Source of the DNA: Clostridia bacterium
GTDB lineage: Bacteria; Bacillota_A; Clostridia; Oscillospirales; CAG-272
Length of the DNA: 5,596 nucleotides
NCBI GenBank assembly: GCA_017466455.1
Contig: JAFTUD010000058.1
Coordinates: 1-5,596 of the forward strand
Reading direction: 5' to 3'
Part shown: piece after piece, positions 1-3,873 of the stretch
Position numbering within the stretch: the stretch's first letter is position 1
Layout: each line of letters opens with the position of its first letter
Notes under the pieces: model-generated
Told to the model about the DNA's origin: nothing
The model's input: the letters and a program-made list of their open reading frames with translations, nothing else
Database searches by the model: none
Position numbers and translations under genes: made by a program

Positions 1-186
1 TGGAGGCGCCACCATTGATAAGACCGAGTCTATGACTCGTCATAGTCCGGTTCGTGATGGGTAACGAAGCCAAAAACGATTGAATATCGTTTTTGGCGAG
101 TGAAACCGCCCAAAGCAAGGAGTGTGCCGAGCCGAGTGTAAGCGAAGCGTCGAGGAGAAGGTAGACGACTATGCGACGGTGGAGGG
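1..186 (+). repeat. Dispersed structured repeat, copy 1 (possible ncRNA or MITE-like element)
   Basis: The copy opens with TGGAGGCGCC and then the 16-mer ACCATTGATAAGACCG at 11-26, which recurs exactly at 264-279 and 1083-1098. Three nested helices follow: CCAT 12-15 with ATGG 57-60, GACCG 22-26 with CGGTT 48-52 (one G-U), and CTATGAC 30-36 with GTCATAG 39-45. A separate 12-bp hairpin lies at 69-97. CCACC at 9-13 can pair with GGTGG at 178-182, which would close the whole element into one domain. A U-tailed terminator follows at 221-246, so a transcript of about 250 nt could end there. No convincing reading frame was found. The left edge is the window edge, so the true start may lie further left. 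The right edge is approximate. The repeat is seen directly; an RNA or mobile-element identity is inference. Confidence 0.6.
69..97. other. Perfect 12-bp hairpin inside repeat copy 1
   Basis: GCCAAAAACGAT at 69-80 is the exact reverse complement of ATCGTTTTTGGC at 86-97, with the 5-nt loop TGAAT. The U-run lies within the stem rather than after it, so this is not a classical intrinsic terminator. It could be a stem of a structured RNA or a weak bidirectional terminator. No equivalent hairpin is obvious in copies 2 or 3, so it is a private feature of this copy. Confidence 0.6.
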
Positions 187-212
187 GTTAGAACGATATT
201 GTGTGTTCAAGC

Positions 213-254
213 AAGAACGAAGCATCCCAAACGGGATGCTTTTTTTCGTTCCTT
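213..254 (+). terminator. Intrinsic terminator between repeat copies 1 and 2
   Basis: The core stem is AGCATCCC 221-228 with GGGATGCT 233-240, loop AAAC, followed by six more T residues at 241-246. The stem can extend outward because AAGAACGA at 213-220 pairs with TCGTTCCTT at 246-254, with one bulge. It would end any RNA covering copy 1 and lies immediately before copy 2. Its build (AGCAnnCC, four-base loop, GGnnTGCT, T-run, then TTGG) matches the terminator at 1035-1075. Confidence 0.8.
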
Positions 255-397
255 GGGGGCGCTACCATTGATAAGACCGTCGCCCTTGGCGATAGGTTTG
301 AATCTGGTAAGCGACATTCCAAGAACGCAAGAGAAACGAAGCGTGATTGGCTAAGTGGAGCTTATGCACGCGAGCGCAAGCGAGTCGCAGTGGCGCA
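254..397 (+). repeat. Dispersed structured repeat, copy 2
   Basis: It opens with TGGGGGCGCT at 254-263 and the invariant 16-mer ACCATTGATAAGACCG at 264-279. The nested helix layout of copy 1 is retained with different bases: outer ACCA 264-267 with TGGT 305-308, middle AGACC 274-278 with GGTTT 295-299 (one G-U), inner TCGCC 280-284 with GGCGA 288-292 and loop CTT. GCGCTAC at 259-265 can pair with GTGGCGC at 390-396 (one U-G), closing a domain of about 138 nt. Copies 1 and 2 also share CGAAGCGT, a TATGC a little downstream, and a following AATAT or GATATT. A 72-codon GTG-start frame at 201-419 crosses the terminator and the repeat and is judged non-coding. The right boundary is approximate. 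Confidence 0.6.
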
Positions 398-421
398 ATA
401 TCCTAAAAAACTTAAATAATG

Positions 422-450
422 TTGAAAAACGCCCCAAAATGTGCTATAAT
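422..450 (+). promoter_or_regulatory. Sigma-A promoter for the 494-1006 gene
   Basis: TTGAAA at 422-427 and TATAAT at 445-450 are separated by exactly 17 bases, with TGC just before the -10 (extended -10). Transcription should begin near 457, giving a leader of about 37 nt. This is one of the strongest promoter matches in the window. Confidence 0.85.
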
Positions 451-454
451 ACTA

Positions 455-472
455 TTTGACGCGAGCGTCAAA
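455..472. promoter_or_regulatory. Palindrome at the transcription start, candidate operator
   Basis: TTTGACGC at 455-462 and GCGTCAAA at 465-472 form a perfect 8-bp inverted repeat with a 2-bp centre (GA). It begins four bases after the -10 and covers the predicted start site, where a bound repressor would block initiation. It could instead form a 5' hairpin in the leader. No regulator is adjacent, and the binding role is inferred. Confidence 0.5.
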
Positions 473-493
473 TGACAGAAAGGCGGTGGAGAT

Positions 494-1006
494 ATGAGAA
501 AACGAAAGTCAGATCCTATGCCGTTTAAGCTTGCTGTGTTTATGCTTGCAATCGGCATCCTTCTTGGAAGCATATTTACTTTTGGCATGCAATGTTGGAA
601 TAAAAACATACCGCGCGAGGAGTGCAGAGTAGTTAAAACGCAGTTTCTTTCGTATGATGAAATATGGCACACCAAGCCAACCGTAAGCCTTGTAGAAATT
701 GCGATCGATTGTACAGACGGAAACAGATATTTTATCGATGGTGTATCCATCAATGAAGAACTTCGTGATCAACTATCATCGCTGCCAAAAAATGATGATA
801 TTACGCTTTTGATTCACCCTAACAGCAACACTATTGTCGAATTTTCAAACGGCCAAACCGTTTTATTGAATTTCGATGAAACGATCGGCAAGCTTGAGGG
901 GGAATCCACCGGATTTCTTTTCTTGGGGCTTTTTATGTATTTTTGCGCTTTAGTCGGACTGTATTATACCGTATACCATATTATTCAAAGAAAAACAAAG
1001 CGATGA
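494..1006 (+). CDS. Small two-TM membrane protein with extracytoplasmic domain (DUF3592-like layout)
   Basis: A 170-aa protein of unknown function. It starts with a basic N-terminus (MRKRK) and a hydrophobic segment at about residues 12-32. A polar, beta-rich central domain follows at about 33-138, then a second membrane segment at about 140-164 and a basic tail (RKTKR). Positive charges at both ends predict both termini in the cytoplasm and the middle domain outside. This TM-domain-TM order resembles DUF3592-type proteins, but that is layout only and no diagnostic motif was recognised. The ATG at 494 follows AAAGGCGGTGGAG at 479-491. It has its own promoter (422-450), a start-site palindrome and a terminator, so it is probably monocistronic and may respond to a repressor. 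Confidence 0.85.
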   Translation: MRKRKSDPMPFKLAVFMLAIGILLGSIFTFGMQCWNKNIPREECRVVKTQFLSYDEIWHTKPTVSLVEIAIDCTDGNRYFIDGVSINEELRDQLSSLPKNDDITLLIHPNSNTIVEFSNGQTVLLNFDETIGKLEGESTGFLFLGLFMYFCALVGLYYTVYHIIQRKTKR

Positions 1007-1034
1007 TAAAAGGCATCTTTTTTGTCAACACGCG

Positions 1035-1075
1035 CCAAAACAAAAGCACTCCAAGCGGAGTGCTTTTTGTTTTGG
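1035..1075 (+). terminator. Strong extended terminator after the 494-1006 gene
   Basis: Core stem AGCACTCC 1045-1052 with GGAGTGCT 1057-1064, loop AAGC, then a T-run. The arms extend outward: CCAAAACAAA at 1035-1044 pairs with TTTTTGTTTTGG at 1064-1075 with a one-base slip, giving nearly 18 paired bases. The A-rich left arm means it could also work on the other strand. Its last bases, TGG, are also the first bases of repeat copy 3. Confidence 0.88.
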
Positions 1076-1116
1076 ACACGCCACCATTGATAAGACCGAG
1101 CCTATGACTTGTCATA
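1073..1116 (+). repeat. Dispersed structured repeat, copy 3 (truncated)
   Basis: TGGACACGCC at 1073-1082 is followed by the invariant ACCATTGATAAGACCG at 1083-1098. Similarity to copy 1 continues to 1116: 32 of 34 bases match between 11-44 and 1083-1116. The inner hairpin is kept as TATGAC 1103-1108 with GTCATA 1111-1116. After this the sequence turns AT-rich, and no partner is seen for the middle (GACC) or outer (ACCA) arms. It therefore looks like a decayed or 3'-truncated copy. Confidence 0.7.
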
Positions 1117-1168
1117 TGAATTTTTTCAAATAAACATTTTTAGTGCTTTTTGTTGTAGTAATTTGATT

Positions 1169-1198
1169 TTGCTTATGCTAAAATAATCTTGCTTAAGC
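1169..1198 (+). promoter_or_regulatory. Extended -10 promoter with paired candidate operator sites for the 1234-2214 operon
   Basis: TGCTAAAAT at 1176-1184 is an extended -10. No good -35 lies 17 bases upstream; TTGTAG at 1153-1158 is 20 bases away, so the promoter may lean on its extended -10 or on an activator. A direct repeat, TTGCTTATGC 1169-1178 and TTGCTTAAGC 1189-1198, recurs at a 20-bp step, about two helical turns, on either side of the -10. The second copy contains the perfect palindrome GCTTAAGC at 1191-1198. Such placement fits a repressor site, plausibly for the TetR protein encoded in the same operon. The regulator assignment is inferred. Confidence 0.55.
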
Positions 1199-1233
1199 AG
1201 AAAACCCAAATTAAAATTTCAAGGAGAATAAAA

Positions 1234-1590
1234 ATGAATACTGACAAAATCTACGCTGAACAAATCGCAAACGAATACGCCCCCAAGCAAACCTCAAAGG
1301 TAAAAGCTCTTAAAAGACTTGATGCCAAGGCAAAAACCCCTGCAAACATCTTCACCTATACCTTTGGCATTGTATCAAGCCTTGTACTTGGCACGGGAAT
1401 GTGCTTAGCTATGGGAGTTATCGGTGGAGGCACACCTCTTATTATATCGTTAGGAGTTGTCGTCGGCTGTGTTGGAATTGCTGGCGCAGGCGTAAACTAC
1501 CCACTATATAAGAAAATACTAACAAAGTCAAAAAATAAGTACGCAAGCGACATAATCAAGCTTGCAAACGAAATCGCAAACGAGGAATAA
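1234..1590 (+). CDS. 118-aa two-TM small membrane protein, first gene of the tetR operon
   Basis: The protein has a charged, probably helical N-terminal region (1-37), two Gly-rich hydrophobic segments at about 39-63 and 68-88, and a basic/acidic C-terminal helix ending LANEIANEE. Both ends are probably cytoplasmic, giving a hairpin membrane protein. The ATG at 1234 is chosen because AAGGAG at 1221-1226 sits 7 bases upstream. An in-frame TTG at 1189 would lie at or before the transcription start. From memory, similar small proteins occur in many Firmicutes beside TetR genes and sometimes carry the database label dihydropteridine reductase. Nothing in this sequence supports an enzyme: there is no Rossmann GxxxGxG context and the length is too short. 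It is followed after 54 bases by the tetR gene and is probably co-transcribed with it. Confidence 0.85.
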   Translation: MNTDKIYAEQIANEYAPKQTSKVKALKRLDAKAKTPANIFTYTFGIVSSLVLGTGMCLAMGVIGGGTPLIISLGVVVGCVGIAGAGVNYPLYKKILTKSKNKYASDIIKLANEIANEE

Positions 1591-1616
1591 GCGACATAGC
1601 CTCTATGTATCGCTTA
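1588..1616. promoter_or_regulatory. Inverted repeat between the small membrane gene and tetR
   Basis: TAAGCGA at 1588-1594 matches TCGCTTA at 1610-1616, and CATAG 1595-1599 matches CTATG 1603-1607, with loop CCT and a 2-base bulge (TA). The left arm includes the stop codon of the upstream gene. No T-run follows, so it is not a terminator. It could be a second operator, since it shares the GCTTA core with the promoter sites at 1169-1198. It could also be an RNA hairpin that tunes expression of tetR relative to the first gene. Confidence 0.45.
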
Positions 1617-1644
1617 AATTAAGATTGAATTTAAGGATATTAAA

Positions 1645-2214
1645 ATGAAGAAGAACGAAGGTAAATATTTTTATACCGCCCAGCTAATGAACCAAGCGCT
1701 CTTAGCCTTGCTTGAAAAAAAGGACATTGAATTCATTACAGTAACCGAGATAACGAAAAAAGCAGGAGTAAATCGCTCCACCTTCTATCTGCACTATGAA
1801 AATGTTTACGAGCTGTTAGAGGAAACGATAGAAAACCTTAATAAAAGCTTCTTAACATCCTTTAACCTGAAAACCCCACTTGAAATTAGGTCTAAGGAGG
1901 ACGCATTTTTAATCACTACCGACTTTTTAGCTCCGTATCTTGAATTTTGCAGGGAAAATAAAAAGGTCTTGAAGCTGGCAAATCAAAAGCCACACCTGTT
2001 TAATAATAAGGACGCCTACCAAAAAATGTATAATAGCATTTTTTATCCCGCAATCTCGCAGTTCATTCTTGATGAAACCGAAAGAATATTTTTCCTTGAA
2101 TTTTTCACACAGGGAATGGTGGGAATAGTGCATAAATGGATTGAATTAGACTGCGTGACGGAAATTGATACAATAATCGCTATCATCAAAAAATGTATTG
2201 ATTATAAAAGCTAA
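1645..2214 (+). CDS. TetR/AcrR-family transcriptional regulator
   Basis: A 189-aa protein, the usual size for the family. The N-terminal DNA-binding domain spans about 8-55, with the helix-turn-helix at about 31-51 (ITVTEITKKAGVNRSTFYLHY). It carries the typical AGV-N-RSTFY-HY signature of TetR recognition helices. The rest (60-189) is an all-helical ligand/dimer domain, hydrophobic and without a recognisable ligand signature; the WIELD stretch near the C-terminus recalls the TetR_C types common in Firmicutes. The ATG at 1645 follows AAGGA at 1633-1637 at 7 bases. It is second in an operon with the 118-aa membrane protein and is followed by a terminator. Likely targets are its own promoter and the promoter at 2273-2301, which shares an 18-base block. 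The family is firm; the targets are inferred. Confidence 0.95.
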   Translation: MKKNEGKYFYTAQLMNQALLALLEKKDIEFITVTEITKKAGVNRSTFYLHYENVYELLEETIENLNKSFLTSFNLKTPLEIRSKEDAFLITTDFLAPYLEFCRENKKVLKLANQKPHLFNNKDAYQKMYNSIFYPAISQFILDETERIFFLEFFTQGMVGIVHKWIELDCVTEIDTIIAIIKKCIDYKS

Positions 2215-2221
2215 CCATATA

Positions 2222-2254
2222 AAGGGGCTAACTACTTGTTAGCCCTTATTTTTT
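2222..2254 (+). terminator. Intrinsic terminator after tetR
   Basis: GGGCTAAC at 2225-2232 pairs perfectly with GTTAGCCC at 2238-2245, loop TACTT, followed by TTATTTTTT at 2246-2254. It begins 10 bases after the tetR stop and separates the two operons. Confidence 0.92.
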
Positions 2255-2272
2255 CACCATATCCCAAATATC

Positions 2273-2301
2273 TTGACAACATACTCCTGATATGCTAAAA
2301 T
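2273..2301 (+). promoter_or_regulatory. Promoter of the three-gene membrane/lipoprotein operon
   Basis: A perfect -35 TTGACA at 2273-2278, a 17-base spacer and TAAAAT at 2296-2301, preceded by TGC (extended -10). The block at 2291-2308 matches 1174-1191 in 17 of 18 positions, including bases downstream of the -10. This suggests a shared operator or a duplicated promoter core. Transcription should start near 2308. An in-frame ATG at 2292 lies inside this promoter, so it cannot be the start of the downstream gene. Confidence 0.88.
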
Positions 2302-2333
2302 ATTCTTGTAAAAAACAAAAAGAGAGAAACAAA

Positions 2334-2825
2334 ATGCTCAAAAAAATCATCTATATATTTCTCGCCCTGTATGCGCTGATTATGTTCGCCTCGGTAATAC
2401 GCTCGGGGGCAGTTCTTGCCATAGTGTTTGGCGCTCTTATAGCGGGCTATGTCGCAACAATGCTCATCTCGATAAAAAGCATGCGAAAAATCAAAAAAAT
2501 GAGGGAGCGTATCGTGGCTGACTCATCGTGGCGACCCGAAAAGGGGGATAAAATCCTCTTTCACGCCATGATTTCAAATCTCCCCTTTTACTTCATCTAC
2601 TTCGCCCTGTCCCTAATCCCAATGGACTTTCCCGCCCTTTGGATAATAGCAGGACTTCCGTGCTGTGTCGTGGCAGGACTTCGCCCAATCTACAAAAACT
2701 ATCAGGACTATAATTACATAACGAATAAGGGCAAGCTCTTTTGGCTCTTGCAAATAGTCCTTGCCGTTGCCCTATGGATAATCGGTAGACTAATAATCAC
2801 CTATACCGTCCTTGGCGGAATATAA
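2334..2825 (+). CDS. Polytopic membrane protein of unknown function, first gene of operon
   Basis: A 163-aa protein with hydrophobic segments at about 4-22, 26-47, 75-95, 100-116 and 135-158. A very basic loop (KSMRKIKKMRER, 48-59) joins the first pair to the rest and should be cytoplasmic. No family was recognised, and no catalytic motif or ATP-binding site is visible. The start is set at ATG 2334 rather than the in-frame ATG at 2292, because the latter lies within the -10 region. The ribosome site is weak (AAAGAGAG near 2319-2326), unlike the stronger sites of its neighbours. The stop is 15 bases before the next start, so the three genes are probably one transcript. A transport, sensing or envelope role is plausible from context only. 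Confidence 0.82.
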   Translation: MLKKIIYIFLALYALIMFASVIRSGAVLAIVFGALIAGYVATMLISIKSMRKIKKMRERIVADSSWRPEKGDKILFHAMISNLPFYFIYFALSLIPMDFPALWIIAGLPCCVVAGLRPIYKNYQDYNYITNKGKLFWLLQIVLAVALWIIGRLIITYTVLGGI

Positions 2826-2840
2826 TAAAAGGAGATAAAA

Positions 2841-3284
2841 ATGAAGAAAACGATTTATATGTTAGTAGCCCTCGCCCTTAATGTAGTGGCAATCATCGCT
2901 CTTTCCAAGTATATCATAATCAGCGAAATGTCAAGCCTTAGCGTGATGTTCATGATAATCCTCGGATTTCTTTCGTGGAGCTTCAGTATAGTGAAAAGGG
3001 GCGAAATGCCGATGAATACGGGAAATTCAAGCACTCTGAACGATAAGGAAATCGCCCAGCTTGGCGCAGTGCTTGAGGCAATTTCGTTTGGCTCAATTCC
3101 GCTTATGGTTCCCTTTATCTTCTTTTTTAACGATAAAGTAAAGGCAATCGTACCGTCAATAATTCTTTCCTCATTCGTTGTTGTAGGCTTCCTTTTCTTC
3201 AGAATTGTATACGGTAAGAAAATAAAAGCCCGCCTTGAAAACGAGCAGGCGGAGCTTGAAAAGCAGGAAAAATCTGAACATTAA
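2841..3284 (+). CDS. Four-TM membrane protein of unknown function, second gene of operon
   Basis: A 147-aa protein with hydrophobic segments at about 4-22, 33-51, 77-96 and 103-124. Between the second and third segments lies a polar stretch with NTGNSSTLNDKE. The C-terminal 20 residues are charged and probably helical (ARLENEQAELEKQEKSEH), compatible with a short coiled coil that could dock a partner. No family was recognised. AAAAGGAG at 2827-2834 gives a strong ribosome site 6 bases before ATG 2841. It follows the first gene by 15 bases and precedes the lipoprotein gene by 18, typical of a tight operon. It may form a membrane complex with its neighbours, but that is inferred from spacing only. 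Confidence 0.82.
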   Translation: MKKTIYMLVALALNVVAIIALSKYIIISEMSSLSVMFMIILGFLSWSFSIVKRGEMPMNTGNSSTLNDKEIAQLGAVLEAISFGSIPLMVPFIFFFNDKVKAIVPSIILSSFVVVGFLFFRIVYGKKIKARLENEQAELEKQEKSEH

Positions 3285-3302
3285 ATATATAGAGGTAGAA
3301 AA

Positions 3303-3740
3303 ATGAAAAAAGTAAAAATAATCGCACTGATAATGGCGCTTTTGCTTGTGTCAGCCCTTATAATCTCATGCTCATGCTCGGAAAATTACCAAGAGCTTGA
3401 AGCCCTCACATGCGAGTTTATCGATACTCTGATAGCCGATGATAAAGCAAACGCAAGAGCCTTGCTTGATGATATCATCACCGATGAGAGCTTTGAAAAA
3501 TCCTACCCGGACTTGGTAAACTATGTAAAGGGCGTCGGCGAATACGAGCTGAAGCAAACGGCATGGCAAACAAAGAGAAGTAACGGAACAACATACAGAT
3601 ACGCCGAATACCGTATGACCGCAGGCGAAAAAACCTTTACAGTAGTAGTCGGCACAAAAACCGACGGCAAGCTCTGCACCTTCAATATATCCCTTGACGG
3701 TGGCAAAGGCGCCGAGTCAAGCAGTCAGCTTGATGCTTGA
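3303..3740 (+). CDS. Predicted lipoprotein, third gene of operon
   Basis: A 145-aa protein with a type II signal peptide: basic start (MKKVK), hydrophobic core about 6-21, and lipobox IISC with the acylated cysteine at residue 23 (a second Cys at 25 is also present). The mature part begins with an acidic helix containing ELEALTCEFIDTLIADDKANARALLDD. A strand-rich half follows (YELKQTAW, YRYAEYRMTAG, KTFTVVVG, LCTFNISLDGG). That helix-then-sheet order resembles NTF2-like or DUF4878/DUF3887-type lipoproteins, but no exact family was assigned. The protein should be anchored on the outer face of the membrane. AGAGGT at 3291-3296 precedes ATG 3303. It ends the operon. No good terminator was seen before the next promoter, so some read-through into the ATPase gene is possible. 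Confidence 0.85.
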   Translation: MKKVKIIALIMALLLVSALIISCSCSENYQELEALTCEFIDTLIADDKANARALLDDIITDESFEKSYPDLVNYVKGVGEYELKQTAWQTKRSNGTTYRYAEYRMTAGEKTFTVVVGTKTDGKLCTFNISLDGGKGAESSSQLDA

Positions 3741-3791
3741 ATTGTTACAAGTCCGCAAAAAAATCTTTACAAACGATTAACCCACCATACC

Positions 3792-3820
3792 TTGACATAA
3801 TAATAAAAATATGGTAATAT
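3792..3820 (+). promoter_or_regulatory. Promoter of the P-type ATPase gene
   Basis: TTGACA at 3792-3797 and TAATAT at 3815-3820 are separated by 17 bases, with TGG before the -10 (extended -10). Transcription should start near 3827, inside the inverted repeat at 3824-3847. The intergenic gap from 3741 holds no other clear element and no clear terminator. Confidence 0.88.
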
Positions 3821-3823
3821 ACT

Positions 3824-3847
3824 TTACAGCACCACAGCGTGCTGTAA
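3824..3847. promoter_or_regulatory. Inverted repeat at the ATPase transcription start, candidate operator
   Basis: TTACAGCAC at 3824-3832 and GTGCTGTAA at 3839-3847 are exact reverse complements of 9 bp with the 6-base centre CACAGC. The repeat begins four bases after the -10 and spans the predicted start site. The position suits a repressor site. A leader hairpin upstream of the AGGAGG at 3856-3861 is the alternative. It shares no sequence with the palindrome at 455-472, so a different regulator would be expected. Confidence 0.55.
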
Positions 3848-3873
3848 TTTTACTTAGGAGGCAAAAACCCAAA

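Noticed and set aside
201..419. A 72-codon reading frame starting at GTG
   Set aside because: It runs through the intrinsic terminator hairpin and the repeat copy, has no ribosome binding site ahead of the GTG, and its composition follows the repeat. If the same peptide recurs in a genome, the DNA repeat explains it.
412..772. Minus-strand reading frames opposite the 494-1006 gene
   Set aside because: They lie antisense to a gene with promoter, ribosome site and terminator, and show no independent ribosome site or protein-like pattern.
1..1116. CRISPR array
   Set aside because: The three 16-mer occurrences are spaced 253 and 819 bases apart, not in a regular array, and no cas genes are present.
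1189..1233. TTG upstream start for the 118-aa membrane protein
   Set aside because: The TTG lies at or before the predicted transcription start and has no ribosome site, whereas ATG 1234 has AAGGAG at 7 bases.
1264..1583. Repeated ATCGCAAACGA at both ends of the 118-aa gene
   Set aside because: Both occurrences encode IANE in the same frame and are explained by repeated residues and codon choice.
2292..2333. Upstream ATG start for the first gene of the three-gene operon
   Set aside because: This ATG lies inside the extended -10 element, so it would not be on the transcript.
3737..3752. Hairpin CTTG/CAAG after the lipoprotein gene as a terminator
   Set aside because: Only four base pairs form and no T-run follows on the coding strand.
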